A stretch of DNA of 64,000 bases from Sambucus nigra (GCA_949130495.1 OX422211.1:338711504-338775503); one strand, 5' to 3'; counted from the first letter of the stretch, positions 46,508 to 60,458 are shown. Notes: generated from the sequence alone by a model not told the origin. Numbers and translations are program-made.

Positions 46508-49500
46508 CTAATAACGGAATTTCGTCCCGAAATTCGGAAAATAAGGCATACCTGGTAAGAATAAATCTGGGTATCTCTCGTGCATATCTGCCTCGTGCTC
46601 CCAGGTGGATTCCTCCACATTATGATGCTCCCACTGGACCCGTACAAGTGGAACTACCTTCGACCTCAATCTCCTTTCGCTATGGTCTAGGATAGCCACT
46701 GGTCTCTCCTCGTAAGAGTTGTCAGGATGTAAGTCTATCTCTTCTATCGCGATGCGGGTGTGGGCCATATTATCCCGAAGGTATCGTCTCAACGACGAAA
46801 TGTGGAATACATCGTGGATGCGATGTAAATGCTCTGGCATCCCCAATCTGTATGCTACCGGCCCAATTCTCTCGATAATGGGAAATGGTCCAACGTACCT
46901 CGGGGCCAATTTCCCTTTCTTCTCGAACCTCATCACTCCTTTCATAGGAGATACACGTAGTAATACTTGGTCCCCCACATTAAACTCCCAGAAGAACCGT
47001 TTTGCATCGGCGTAGCTTTTCTGCCTGTCCTGGGGTACTCGAATGCGACTCCTGATTATCTCAATCCTAGCGAAGGTTTCCTGAATCACCTCTGGTCCGA
47101 GCAACTTGTTATCCCCCACCTCTAGCCAACAAGTTGGGGAACGACAAGGCCTGCCATACAAAACCTCAAATGGAGCCATGCCAATCGTGAACTGATAAGA
47201 GTTATTATAAGCGAACTCTACCAGTGGAAGATGTGGCTCCCAACCTCTTCCAAAATTAAGGACACACATGCGTAGCATATCCTCCAACATCTGATTAGTA
47301 CGCTCTGTTTGTCCATTTGTCTGTGGGTGATAAGCTGAACTCAACCTCAACTCTGTACCCATAACCTCCTGAAAGCTCTCCCAGAAATGCGACACGAAAA
47401 TCTTGTCTCTATCTGACATAATATTTAGGGGCACCCCATGTAATCTGACAATCTCAGCAATGAACAACTGAGCATACTTACCCGTGGTATAGTCTGTCCG
47501 CACCGACAAAAAATGAGCCACCTTGGTCAAACGGTCCACAATCACCCAAATGGAGTCGTGGCCCCGTTGTGATGTAGGCAACCCAGTAAAAAAATCCATA
47601 GAAATACTCTCCCACTTCCACGCGGGTATTTCCAATGGCTGAAGCAACCCTGACTGTTTCTGGTGGTCCACCTTTACCAGCTGGCAAGTAGAACACTTGG
47701 ACACGAACTCAGCAATGTCCTTTTTCATCCCACTCCACCAGTATTGCCGCCTCATATCCTGGTACATCTTATGTCCCCTAGGATGTACCATAAATTGGGA
47801 CCCGTGAGACTGGGTCATCACTGCATGACGTAAGTCTGCTCCTTCTGGGACCACCAATCTCCCATTAAACCTCAAACCCCCATCAGGACTAACAGAATAG
47901 GACTCAGAACCCTCAGCTAAAAGTCGTACAATCTGCTCCTGGCAAAATGGGTCTGCGATCTGAGCCTGTATCACCCTCGTAACAATCTCGGGTGTCACTG
48001 TCATGAAAGATATGAAGAAATGGGCTACTGCGTCCTGGTGACCCAACTATTTCCACTTTGCTTTCCAGACGTCCGCTATATCGTCTACCGGTCTACGGCT
48101 CAACGCATCAGCAATTATGTTGGCCTTCTCCGGATGGTACTGTATGTCGAACTGATAGTCCTTTACAAACTCTAACCACCTGCGCTGACGCATATTCAGC
48201 CCTCGCTGAGTGAACAGGTACTGCAGTGACTTGTGGTCTGTGAACAAGCGAAATTTCTCCCCCAATAAATAGTGCCTCCATATCCTCAATGCAAAAATGA
48301 CCGCTGCTAACTCTAGGTCGTGGGTGGGGTAATTCTTCTCATGCGGCTTAAGCTTGCGGGAGGCAAAAGCTATAGCCTTCTCCTCCTGCTGAAGTACTAC
48401 CCCAAGTCCCCGTAAAGAGGCATCGGTGTAAACCAGATACTCCACGCCCGGTTTAGGTAAAGAAAGGACCAGTGCTGAAGTAAACTTGTCTTTCAGCTCG
48501 TCGAAAGCCAATTGATAAGCATCATCCCAAACATATGGTACCCCCTTGCGAGTCAAGTTCGTCAATGGACCTGCTATTTTGTAGAAACCCCGAATGAATC
48601 TCCTGTAGTATCCGGCTAATCCCAAGAAACTACGTACTTCCGTCGGTGTCATGGGCTGTCCCCACTCCCTCACTGCTGATACTTTACTCGGGTCAACTGC
48701 TATTTCCTGTTCAAAAACAACATGCCCCAACAACTGCACTTCACGTAAATAGAACCCGCACTTCTCGTACTTAGCATACAGCTGATGCTCTCGTAGATTC
48801 TGAAGAACCTGCCTCAAGTTCTCGATATGCTCTTCCTAGGAGTGTGAATATATCAGGATGTCATCTATGAAAACGATGACAAACTGGTCCAAGAACTCTC
48901 TGAACACTCGGTTCATCAAGTCCATGAATACGGATGGAGCATTTGTGAGTCCAAATGGCATCACTCTGAACTCATAGGACCCATATCTCATCAAGAAAGT
49001 AGTCTTTGAAACATTCTGCTCCCTAATACGTAGCTGATGGTACCCTGACCTCATATCTATCTTCGAAAAGAAAGTTCCTCCCCTCAGTTAGTCGAACAGA
49101 TCATCAATTCGAGGCAACGGATGCTTGTTTCGTATCGTGACCTTGTTCAGCTCCCGGTAGTCCACACATAGCCTCAGTGAACTATGTCTCTTTTTCACAA
49201 ACAAAACTGGAGCACCTCAAGGTGAGGTACTCCTGCGAATGAATCCCTGACCTAACAGCTGCTCTATCCGATTTCGTAACTCTCGAATCTCTGACAGAGC
49301 CATACGGTATGGAGAGTGTGCTATAGGTCGAGTATCCGGTAATAAATCTATGATAAAATCTATCTCTCGACTGGGGGGTAGGCCTGGTATCTCCTGAAAT
49401 ACATCGGAATACTCACGAACAACTGGGATCGAGTATAAGGGAATCACAACCTCCTTAGAGGTATCCTCCTCTATGTAATACAAATGAGCGGTCGATCCTC

Positions 49501-51180
49501 CCTCTGGGCGAGGCATCACCACTACAAACATCTCTTGCCCCGGAATGACAAAGATAATACTCCCACCGAAATAATCTATCATGGATCTATAAGCTGCGAG
49601 CCAATCCATACCGATAATAACGTCGTGCTCATGCATATCTAAGACTAACATGTCTGCTGGTAATACCAAGCTACCAATCTCTACTCCCACACCCCGGCAT
49701 ATAAAGAAAATTAGCGATCCATTTCCCAGTGGTGAGTCTACACACGTTACAGTGCTCTCTGCTGTGGCTAATAACCCTAAGGCCTTCGTAAAATGGGTAG
49801 CTATAAAATAGTGCGTCACCCCAGTATCAAATAAAACTCTACCCATAGTACCATGGATAGGAAACATACCCTCAATCGCGGGAGGTGCCTGTGGAGCTGT
49901 TGCCTGGTGGACGTTATAGACACGTTCGTACTGTAACTGCCCCTGCTGCACCAGAACGGCTGGAATGGCTGGTAGGGCTGGTACCTGAGCTGGTGCTGGG
50001 AGGGCGGCTGGAAAAAGGGGACTCTGTGGCTCATTACGGGCACCCTGCTGCTGTGGGGCCCTATCACCCTCTGGACAATCCTGGCGCTTATGGCCATTCT
50101 TGTCGCACACGAAACATCGACCCCTGAAATTACCTCCCCTTTGACCCTGTTGACAACGGCTCTGTTGGCCATTACCACCCCGCCACTGGCCCTATTGGCC
50201 CTGATGAAAACGCTGTTGGCCCTGTTACAGACCCTACTGCTGGCGGTGTTGGCCTTGCTGGCCCTGCTGATTAGGCTGGCCCTGCTGACCCTACCTAAAT
50301 CCCCCAAATCCCTGCCGAGAATCACCTGATCGAAATCACTTGGCAGGGTCCCCCTGATGGGAACACTGCTCATGCTGACGAGTCTCCCCCTGAGATGTCG
50401 GTGCTCCACTAGCGCCACTACCCCCTGTCCTGCCCTGCTGGCCGAACTCTCCTGCTCGCTTACTTACCTGCAGATGGAAGCGGTGATCCTGGCAGTGTAG
50501 TAAAGCAGCATTGAGTGCATCTGTATAGGTACTCAGAGACAGATTCCTTATAAGGTGCTGACGGATCCTCCAAGTTAACCCGTCCATAAACAACAGTATC
50601 TTCTTGCCCTCAGTGGGTGCCTCATCTGGAACTATAGTGAGAAGTCTTGTGAACTCCTCTTCACACTTAGCAATAGTAGAATTCTCCTGCTTCGCCTCAT
50701 CTCAGTTTGCACGGCGGATGGAAAATACTTGCGATCAAACCGCTCCCAGAATGACTGAATCGGGATAGTATCCCTCTCCTCCAAGGTGGTGGTGGACTTC
50801 CACCACTGCAAAGCAGCCCCCACTAGCTTAAATGAAGCCAACAACTGTTTATGCACGTCTGTGCACTCATACATACGCAGATGCCTCTGGATATCTTTCT
50901 TCCATTGGCTAACAATGATGATATCTGAACTACCCGAGAACTCAGGGGGATGCGCCTTCTGAAAGGCATCCCTAACCCACTCCCATGCTGATGGAAGCTG
51001 TGCGGGTACTGGCGCCACTGCCTGAAATTGGGGTAGAGCCTGCTGTACTACCGCTAGCACGACATTCACCGCCTGAGCAACAATAGCGGCTACCTCATTA
51101 GCATTCATTGTTCCCTGAGCCGAAGCTACTGGCTGCTCGGCTTGGGCACACCTATCCTTTGGTGCACGTCTCGAAGGCAT
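46508..51180 (-). pseudogene. gag-pol polyprotein of element A, several stops
   Basis: Start ATG 51180 (MPSRRAPKDRCAQAEQ) directly after ACGTTTCAG. Gag block FQKAHPPEFSGSSD then WKKDIQRHLRMYECTD. A frameshift near 50690 is followed by one frame to the end. Knuckle CFVCDKNGHKRQDC (about 50118-50075); protease DTG is intact (LFDTGVTHYF). RT carries stops near 49215, 49090 and 48836 but keeps MPFGLTNAP and FIDD. RNase H has YTDAS. A TAG at about 48047 separates RNase H/linker from a long intact integrase frame (48046-46508) with MDFFTGLP, MSDRDKI and NGQTERTN as the D, D, E boxes, and a C-terminal chromodomain-like tail (VRVQWEHHNVEESTWEHE). Clearly related to the polyprotein at 8777-13366 but diverged. 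Confidence 0.9.
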
Positions 51181-51351
51181 CTGAAACGTGAAGAAATTTA
51201 TTAGTCTACAGTTATTATCAAATCTCAAAATAGCTGAAGACGTAAATCATAAAAGCAGGAATACAACAATCCTAAAATAGGGCTCTATAACAAGGACGCT
51301 AAGCTGAAAGCGAAATAAGCCGTACAGATCCTAAGGACACTAGAACCTGAT

Positions 51352-51363
51352 GCTCTGATACCA
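51352..51363 (-). other. Primer binding site of element A
   Basis: On the minus strand TGGTATCAGAGC, two bases inside the LTR end, followed by ATCAGGTTCTAG as in the plus-strand element at 8599. Confidence 0.9.
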
Positions 51364-51365
51364 CC

Positions 51366-52087
51366 TGTGACACCCCGCCTAATTAAATACCGAGTGATCA
51401 GTCCTTTATTAAATTATAATCAAGGTGAACGGTCGGTTCATTCTTAGCATCAGTGTCATAAAATAACTTTTTCAATTTAAACACCCTAAATAATTAAGCT
51501 AAGTGTCAAAACCATTTTAGACACTACTTGCCAAATTTTATTTAAAACCAATAATTTAAAACTTTACATAATTCATAATTTAAGAATCAACCAACAAATA
51601 TACTGGAACAAACAATCCAATTAATTAAACATCCAACTAAGTAATTCCAACATTAAAACTTAAAGTAAAAACATCCTGACAGTAATAAATCCCAAAGTGT
51701 AAATACTGGAAATAAACAAATCACAATATCCGATAAACAACTGAATAATGGAAAAGGGCGACACATGCCCAACTGAATAAATAGTGCTAGAAGTGGAATC
51801 AACAAATGAGGTCGTCTAAGCAAGAGGCCTGCAACTCCCACCAAAGCTGCAGCGCGTTTCCTTCCAAAGGATCCTATGCAAGACGCCCATGTGGCTGGGC
51901 ACCTGTAATATATACATATATACAAGAGAGAAAAGAAAGTGGAAACGGGTCAGAGCCCGATTGTAAAAATGATTTAAAATTTGTTTAGCAAGTATTTAAA
52001 ATGTTTACTGGCCAATGCAACAACATATTAGTGCGGCACTCCACTGAGAATTTCTCACCTCTCTTCTAATGTGCACGCCTATCGCAA
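51366..52087 (-). repeat. Truncated 5' LTR of element A (U5-side 722 bp only)
   Basis: Matches 43520-44240 with about 26 differences, then stops at CGCCTATCGCA. The remaining ~2.25 kb of the LTR, with its promoter, is missing. Confidence 0.9.
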
Positions 52088-53154
52088 CAACATGTTTGGA
52101 TTTCGCTTGCGAGACCTCCCTCCCATGAAAGTAGCGAATGTCAGGAATTGAAAAGAGTTAAATCTTCAAAAAATTCATTTTTTTAAATATACTTAACACG
52201 CTATAATGGATTAATTTATTGAGAATTATATTACGGCTTAAGGCTAACTGGGGTCGGGTAATGTTTATACAGTTGAGCTCAGGTACAGGGTGTATGGGCG
52301 CCCTGATTAACTAATTTGTTATAGTGATTTTAAGGGTAGGTGACTTTGGAGCTAGTTGAGGTTTGCAGTAGTAGGCTTAACTTAATTTCGACGACGAAAT
52401 TCTTTGTAATGGGGAAAGTATGTAACACCCGGTAATTTTGAGGACTAAGAATTTAATTATTTTAGGAGAAATAACATTTTTTTAAATTGGAGAATTTAAA
52501 TTTGGCAAATGAGGTAAAAAATTTGAGGATTTTATAAAGTATTTTGGATGACGATTCTGAGTGCACGATTGATCCGGGATGGGTCGAGATAGTGAAATAA
52601 GTGTCCTTGGGTTTTATTTGGGTTCTGGAATATTTTAAGTTAGTTTGACACGAATTGGAGAAACGAGTTATTTAAAGTGTGTATTATCATTTAAAGTTGG
52701 ATATTTTGGAGATAAGACTTATTAAGCTTACGTGAGATAGCAATCTCATTTTTTAGATTTATAAAGCCCTATAGAGAGAGAAGAGGAAAGGAAGACGAGA
52801 AAGTCGAGAAAAGCTTGGAGGTTTCGGCTAATTTGTGATTTCGAGGAAGATTCAGCCTCTACAACTTCGAGGCAAGTGATTAAACTTGCTAAATAATCTA
52901 TGTGTGTAATTTATTTCATGATTTGAGGATAAAAATATGGATTTTGGTTAAAACCTAGATTTTGGGGATTAAATCTTGCATTTGATGTTTTTATATGGGT
53001 TTGATGGGGGTATAACTTGATTAGATGAGACGTAGGGTGAGTTTTGATGTTAAAAACATGTTTGTGTTGAAGAATGATGGAGAGAAGATGATATATTTGG
53101 CTATTGAAAGTTTAGGTTTTAAAGAAAATAAATTATTTCGTAGCTGGCCGAACA

Positions 53155-53288
53155 GACCGAATCGATTCGCCCCTTTTGCGAATCGATTCGGCATGTAGCA
53201 GACTTACAGGTCCTTTGGGCGATTCTCTTAGACCGAATCGATTTGCTTTTAGGGCCAAATCGATTCGAAAGGGAATAATTGATTCGGA
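53155..53288 (+). repeat. Decayed palindrome cluster in LTR B
   Basis: CCGAATCGATTCG, GCGAATCGATTCGG, CCGAATCGATTTG, CCAAATCGATTCG and a worn ATTGATTCGG. Same core as in the young element but with mutated copies. Confidence 0.85.
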
Positions 53289-54514
53289 AACAGGGTTGTT
53301 TTGCGAAGTTTTCCTAGAGTGAGTTTTACTCCGTTCCGATTGGGTTTATCGATTAGGAACATTCTTATATGATGTGATAAACACGTTTTTGGAGATTTAT
53401 TAGGAGTTTCTTATATAATGTGATATTGGGGACGTATCGAGTTATTTGGGAAGGTATGAATTGGAGTTATCGTATCGACTTAGTGGGGAATCCTATTAGC
53501 AACGAGAATTATATTTAGAGATAATTATGGGCCAACAAGAGAGAGGTCGTGTACCCTTAGTGACGTTAAATTTAGGGATTTAATCATAAATGCGATAATG
53601 TTAAGGGTTCATATGAGCAACTGAACCGTAACCTGAATTTGGAATGATTTAATGTATCACCGACTAGAATAGTTTGTGTTTGTACTTATAGCCGGGATAA
53701 CTATTGTATATCTATGTGCCTACAGATATAAACAGTGTATGTATGATGATTGTATATATATCTTGAGTACATGATATATTAGGTAGACATACCGATCATA
53801 TGCTATCATGGAAAGTTGCGCGATGTGGGTGAGGCGTCTAGCTTGAGGAGCAGGGAGCGTATAGTCCTCAGGTGATAGGCGTCCATTAATTGTATCATGA
53901 GCTATTGTATCAGGGGTAAGACGTCTTAGGTATGATTCGTCTTATTTTCCGATGAGGAACTATGACCGCTTCCCATACGCTATGATAATAATCCGATAGC
54001 TGGTAACCTGAGCGAATGTGAGTAATTCCTGGTAGATGATAACATTGCATAAAATATATAGATCTTATAAGTGAATGCGTTATGGTTATCTTATATGCAC
54101 GTTTTGTGTGCTATGTATACGTGTTTGTTAGGGTTGAATGACCGTGTTCTATAGCTAGAATAATGTTATATAGACCCTAAAGGTTCTGTACGATATCTTA
54201 TTTATGTACTTAGAGATAGTTGTTCATGATAAGTAGCTGAGGTTATATGTGTTGTGTACTGAGGGCCTAATGGATCTCGAGGATTAACATTGTCAAGTAG
54301 TAGTGTATCAGGGGGTTCCTTGTTTGGAGTTTGCTTTGTGAGACATCCCACGCACGAAACGTAGCCCAATGTTGGGAGTGGGAAAAATTTTAGTGCTTAA
54401 TACTCGAGTTTATGTGTTATAGTGAAACAATGCTTTATAAGAATATAAAGATGATGTGTGACTATTCTTATGCTAATAACTTGTTTAAGTTAATAATTAA
54501 AAACTGATAAATTC

Positions 54515-54519
<5 letters not shown>

Positions 54520-54561
<42 letters not shown>
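54520..54561 (+). repeat. (TA)n microsatellite in LTR B
   Basis: About 21 TA units. This is not at the same LTR position as the TA run of LTR C. Confidence 0.9.
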
Positions 54562-54564
<3 letters not shown>

Positions 54565-56479
54565 CATATAAATTTCGGCGTAAGCTTAAGAAACGATAGA
54601 ATAAGAATATAATGGTTATGTTTTATATAATGGGTTACGTGGGTGTAGATCATGCGTTGATTAAGGTTGAATTGTCCCTAGAATGTGTCGAGTAGATTAA
54701 TTGAGGTTCTTGTGCATACGTTTAGGTGCGTGCTATATTCGAGGGGTAAGTTGAGTTCTAAGAGAGTGCGACTCCCTTTAATTATGGAATTTTGCACGTA
54801 CAATTATTATGCAATTTAATGCACTTGCTAAAATATTTTCAAATCTCGGGCTCTGACCCGTTTATATTTTTCTCTTTATAGACATATATTGCAATATATT
54901 ATAGGTGTCCCACCACAAGGACGCCAATGATGCTTTTCTATCTAGTGTCCTTAAAGCTGTAGGAGATGCGGACCATTGTGGAATTTTTGTTATAGCCCTC
55001 CTATCTTTTGAATACCTAGTCAAGGATTCATTTTATATATCGGGTGTATACCCAAGGTTTATATATGTAACACTTTTATATTTCTCTTCTCAGGTTATTG
55101 TATTGTCTGTGACCCGACAGCATATTCGGGTATTTGCTTTTGTTCTACTTAATATGTATTATAGGAGTACTTCCTTTTATCGTGGTACGTGTGTATATAT
55201 TATCAGGTTTAGTAGTTAAAATATTATTGGTATGATGATTCATTGTATGTTTTTAATTTTTTTTGGCATCCGCTTATTGTAGTATTGGCTAGTTAACTAT
55301 GCTTATTTAGAATCCACTGTAGATGCTGATTATGATCCACTTGAGATTCCTGATTTATTTTAGTATAGGGTTGGCCACCCGTTATTATTTTAAGCGGAGT
55401 GTCACAATATGCTCATTTTTTTAGAATTTCGTCGTCTTCAAATGATGTCTTGAGAGCATTTCCTTTGGCAATTTGTTCCATGTAGTATATACAATACACC
55501 CCACGGTGAACACTGAAATTAAAACAAAACAAATATATCAGTTGGCATAATGCGAATAAAATTTGTTGAAATGTAACTTGATGAATTATGAATGTATTTA
55601 TTCAAGATTATTTGATCTTACCTATTATATTGTCTTGCGCATTCATTATATTTGAGTAGTTCAAAATTTACATCATGACTCAAGAGCCAGTCTATTTTTA
55701 TTTTTTTCTCGTTGAATAGTGCATCTTCCAATTCTATCCCTTCAAAGTATCTTGTTATTGTACCTCTTTGACTTATTTGTGATGCTTTGTCCTTCAGTTT
55801 GTACAACTTTTCTTTGAAAATAGAAAATTGTTAAGAGAAAAAACCATGATTATATATAAAATACAAAAGTGCATGTAGTGTAAATAAGTTTAAGGCGTAA
55901 CCATTTTATTGGCCTCATTATAGTATAATGAGGATTGATTGATTTCAAACGAGCAAGGAGAGTCCATATGGACAACTTTATTTGTTTCTTTGTCGATAAC
56001 TAACAATGAAAAATATCCTGCATCATCTCCAATTGAATGTCTAATGGGAATGAATAGAATATCGGAAATTCTAAAAAATTATAAAATGTGTTTTTCTATT
56101 TGTTCTTTCTGCATTTGATGATCATTTATTTGAACAGATTCCTGGTCAAAGTAATAGATTTGTTAGTAAGATAAGTATGATAATAGATATTTTAAAATAA
56201 TGGTCAATACTTTAGGTTTTATTTTCCTCACACAGGCATATAAGTTAAAAGCGTGCGTAGGTCGAAGTCTATTTTTCTTCATTTTTGTCTCCATTAAATG
56301 GGAGAGGCATTGAATTATTTGGTTTGACATTTCTTCGCCTTTTAGCAATTCTTTAATATCGTCCGTGCAAACAAATGCGTCATCTGTTGTAAAGTGACAA
56401 TTGATGAATTTCAATAGATAAAATAATGTTAGAAGAATAATTGAAACATGTATATAATCTATGATCATTAAATAATATG

Positions 56480-56700
56480 CGTGTATTTTATCTTTATGCA
56501 TGTACTTTATAAAGTACACGCATAAAGATCAATACAAAAATGCATGTACTTCATAAAAATAAGCGTGTACATTATGAAATGGTTGTACTTTATAAAGTAC
56601 ACGCATAAAGTTAGATGCGAAAATGTTTGTACTTCATAAGGAGATGCATGTACCTTATAAAGTACACGTGTACTTTATAAAGAACATGCATAAAATTCAA
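56480..56700 (-). repeat. Palindromic AAAGTACACG motif cluster in a Ulp1-gene intron
   Basis: 'actttataaagtacacgcataaag' and 'tacttcataa' phrases recur about six times, partly as inverted pairs (ACTTTATAAAGT). Confidence 0.8.
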
Positions 56701-57224
56701 TATAAAAATAAACAATTAGAAGATTTACCTTGTATCATTCTCCTCCATCAAATAAACTTTCAATTTATTTTGGGCTTCTTTTTTAAGGTGCTTTGAACAC
56801 TTATAGATTTCCAGGTCTACTTCATGTATTGCATTTGTTCTGCCCTTTTTATTCTTCCCTTTATTGTTATGCACTTTTTTTCTTTTAAATATGAAAATAG
56901 AAGCCTTATTTTGTTGTGTATTTCTTGCTTTTGGCTGCAATTCAGCAGGAGCATCATTCGAAGAATTTTATTCCTATCTCCTTTTGACAAATCATGAATA
57001 GGATGTGAATATACAAAATCTTCATCAATCTTTTGCTTCCTGTCAACTTTTTCCTGGATTCTCAAAATCATTGAGTTATGAACTGAATTTATTTCTTCAT
57101 CCTTCTTATATATGGATGATGACAAATCTTCTATCTTTTCTTTGAGATTATTATTTTCTGTTTCTTGGTGAAAAGAAAATATCATGTTTAAATATTAAAA
57201 ATGCCATAAACCTCAATGATAATA

Positions 57225-57415
57225 AACAAAATGTGCGTGTACTTTATGTCAAATGCGGGTACACTCCATTATTTGAAAAGAATACCAAAGTACATGTGAA
57301 AATTTTGAAAATACAAGTAAATGTAAAAATAATTCCATGTGTACCTTGGGGTGATATGCGTGTACTTTGTAAAATACAACTGTATTTTATAAACTTATTA
57401 CTTGTACTCTATAGA
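57225..57415 (-). repeat. Further AAAGTACACG motifs in a Ulp1-gene intron
   Basis: Phrases 'gcgtgtactttat', 'caaagtacatgtgaaa' and 'gcgtgtactttgtaaa' lie between two coiled-coil coding blocks. Confidence 0.75.
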
Positions 57416-59040
57416 ATAATGATGTTTTCCATTTGAAAATTAATCAAAAGTACCTCTCCAACTCTTGTCAATTCTGACTCCTGAAGATCCAGTAACAATG
57501 TCACCATTTCTACGTCTCCATCTCTTGGTTTTTGCACTACATCTTCAAACTTATTTTTTGAGATTTTCATTACTGACAGATATGCATTTTTTTGTTCTAA
57601 AATTCTGAATGTTTCAGTATATTTTTTCAATAACTCTTCCAGTTGTTTAATTCTATCTGAGTCATTCATTGTGGCTTGATCAAGCTTTTCTTTCAAAGAA
57701 TTTTTTAACAAGACAAGTTGGGCATTTTTCACCTCCAACTTATTTAGTAACTTTTTTTCTTTTAAAAGGATGGAATTATCCACCTTCAACTTCTTTATTT
57801 CCTCTTGAGCTTCAAAGAGTGAATTATTATCTAACTGCAACTGTACATTCATAATGGTAAGGTTAACACTCTCCACCTCCAAAGAGACCACCTTCTTTAG
57901 TGCACAATTGTAATACCCCGTATTTTTTAAGACTTAAATAATTACGTGATTTATTATTATTGTGGGATTAATTAAATTAAAATGTGGGAATTAATTATTA
58001 ATCCGGATTTAAATTGAATATTTACTAGCGTGACGAGAAGTTAGTAACTATTAATATTACTGTGAGAATAAGTAATATGGAATGACAATTTTTATATAAT
58101 TTGTCGTGATAAAGAAATACGACAGTTTGGTATAGTAAGTCGGGACGCGCGTGTGATTCGTGTCAGAACTAATTAAGTGAAGTAATAAAGTAAATTATTT
58201 TTAAGTAACTCGTATGATCATTTTGAGTGCGCCGTTGAGTCCGGAGGGGTCGAGATAGTCAGAAAACTCTACCCGAGTATTTTATTTGGACTCCGGGACA
58301 TTTTTAGTCCAAGCCGGCACCCGGTAGGGGTAGTTTTGTAATTTGGATTTTTAGAAGAATTAAATGGACGAAAATTAGAGGAATACTATATCAGGTAATT
58401 GGTGGCAATTAGGGTTAGGTTAGACCAAAAGGAAGAGAGAGCCACAGTGGGTGAGGCAGAGAAAATTCCAAAGGAGGAGAAGCTATGTTCACCACCTTGC
58501 ACAACCACCACCACCATCGTGTAGATCGGAACGTGAGGAACGCTTCCATACCAGCAACATCAACGGATCAGGCCTTCAAAATCGAGGCAAGTGTTTATTG
58601 CTTGATTTTATTATCGATAATTATGTTCATGTTATTCTAGGTTAATAAACCTTGTGATGAAAATTAATTTGGGTGAAATTGGAGAACTATATCATTAATT
58701 CAGGCTGATTTGATAAGGATTTGAATACCATGTGTAGATACGATGATGCCTACGAAATTTGGATGATCTCTATGAACAAATATGGGTTTAATTTGAAGTT
58801 ATGCATATTAATTTAAGAACTAGGGTTCTTGACAATAAAATTTGGGGATTTCAAATTATATGAATGATTGGTGATGATTTAATGATTCTAGGTTGTTAGA
58901 ATTCATTTACAAATGTTAGGATTCGATTTGGGAACAATTGATTGGAGTTTGAGATGATATTTTAGAGGTTTTAGGGTTAAAAAACGGTGAAAAACAAAGT
59001 TGTCTAAGGTTGAAGACGAAACAGCCCAGGTCACGCAAAG

Positions 59041-59120
59041 TCGCACGAAGTCATTCGCGCGAGATAGGGATGTCGCGCGAAGTCGTTCGAGCGAGATTCC
59101 TTCTGGTTCGAGCGAGATTG
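59041..59120 (+). repeat. Palindrome-like cluster TTCGCGCGAA / TTCGAGCGAGA in LTR C
   Basis: Within 80 bp: TCGCACGAAGTC, ATTCGCGCGAGA, GTCGCGCGAAGTC, GTTCGAGCGAGA and GGTTCGAGCGAGA. About 455 bp downstream of AGGCAAGT. CG-rich and partly self-complementary, but a different core from LTRs A and B. Confidence 0.8.
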
Positions 59121-60397
59121 CTAATTTTAAGGAATTTCCTATTTTTCCCCTATGTTAGTAAATGGTTAATTTGAGTGAGGAAAAACTAATGTTCGATGAA
59201 CCCAAAATAGTGCAGAATTATTGGGAGTTATTTAGGGGTAATGATTTCAAATATTCGGAACAGTGAGATTACCTTGGAGATTACGAGAGAGAGATAATCG
59301 TAATTGCAAATGCGTCGAAAGTATTACGTGATAAATACTTATGATATTAGTTTTAACGACATGGAACTTATAAGAATAAATTAGTGGTTAATTTTGGGAA
59401 TTCTTATGATTATGAATTAAGGATTTTTGGGTGACATATTATCCTTATATATATATTACACGAGAGAGAATATCGTGATTTAAAAATACGTTGATAGTAT
59501 TAAATGATGAAAATACTACGTATGGAATATGACATTTGGTTGTGTGTACACCATTTGATTTGATAGGATGTGTGAATACCTATTACTTGCTAGTATTATG
59601 TGTATGACATACCTAGCTGCTTGTTATCACGAGAGGTGGTGTAAAGACAGTCTTATCCTGAGGGGATTTTTTACTTGTATCTAAGAACATAGGACTGTGA
59701 AGACATACTTGTGAGTTGGTAAGTCGCTGGTATGTGAACTATGTTCCCCTCCATTATGTGTATTTTGTATATATGGTTCGTGGGAGACATTCCAACCGAT
59801 AGTCCTTATTTGAGTACGAGAGGTACCGGGACATGATAGCAGAGTATGCAATGCACCACAGGTATAGCCTTGGGGTTCTGTATTGGTTTATATATAAAAA
59901 TAGTGGTGGTTATTTATATATATTTGTGTCATACTTACAATGTGATAATTGTAGGCTATTGATATTTGGTTAATGCATTTATATAATAGTGAAAGATGGA
60001 TATATATATATATATATGTATGTATGCTTTTGGTATATCTAAAATGACAATATCAGATCATTAAGAGAGTGAAATCTTCAGTAACGTAAATAGTGAATAC
60101 TTGACTTTAGTGTGTTAACACTAAATTAAAATGATAAACGTTGAGATCAAATACGGAATACTACTACGAGGGGTAAATTGAAGGATATGCCTTTTCCTAG
60201 TTAGAAGTGTGTCAAATGGCTAGGTTGGATTAGATGTACGTTAGGCGTGCACACTAGTCGAGAGGTGAGAATCTCATGTGAGAGTTCGAACTAACATGCA
60301 TATAATACTTGCTTTAATGCAGTTTTAAATACTTGCTAAGACAAATATTTTTACACATCGGGCTCTGACCCGTTTATTGCATATCTTTTCTCTTTTG

Positions 60398-60398
<1 letters not shown>

Positions 60399-60455
<57 letters not shown>
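60399..60455 (+). repeat. (TA)n microsatellite in LTR C
   Basis: About 28 TA units between the CGGGCTCTGACCCG motif and 'acagtgcccagcc'. LTR A and LTR B have only short TATATA runs at this same place. Confidence 0.9.

Positions 60456-60458
<3 letters not shown>

Larger units (their letters stand above)
43520..52087 (-). mobile_element. Tekay-like Ty3 element A, minus strand, 5' LTR truncated
   Basis: Read on the minus strand: truncated 5' LTR (52087-51366), PBS (51363-51352), gag-pol (51180-46508), polypurine tract (about 46510-46500, AGGGGGGAAGTA), and full 3' LTR (46497-43520). It interrupts the MULE transposase at 43519. No matching duplication can be found because the other end is lost in the junction at 52087/52088. 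The shared part of the two LTRs differs at roughly 3-4% by eye, so it is much older than the element at 5949. Confidence 0.9.
52088..55406 (+). mobile_element. 3' remnant of Tekay-like element B, plus strand
   Basis: About 330 bp of post-pol sequence ending in 'cgacgacgaaattctttgtaatggggaaagta', a common plant Ty3 3' end with polypurine tract, then a complete LTR (52421-55406). Everything 5' of this is gone and element A's LTR abuts instead. Right flank is ATATG; no partner duplication exists. Confidence 0.8.
52421..55406 (+). repeat. LTR of element B
   Basis: 2986 bp, TGTAACACCCGG...GGAGTGTCACA. Holds TTTATAAAG (52758 region) before a GA-rich leader, CGAG|GCAAGT at 52868-52877, a palindrome cluster (53155-53288), a TA microsatellite (54520-54561) and CGGGCTCTGACCCG (54847-54860). 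Its end (GGTTGGCCACCCG...GTGTCACA) is closest to the LTR of the young element at 5949. Confidence 0.85.

Noticed and set aside
57669..57854. Plus-strand 61-codon frame
   Set aside because: Antisense shadow of the coiled-coil coding region of the Ulp1-like gene.
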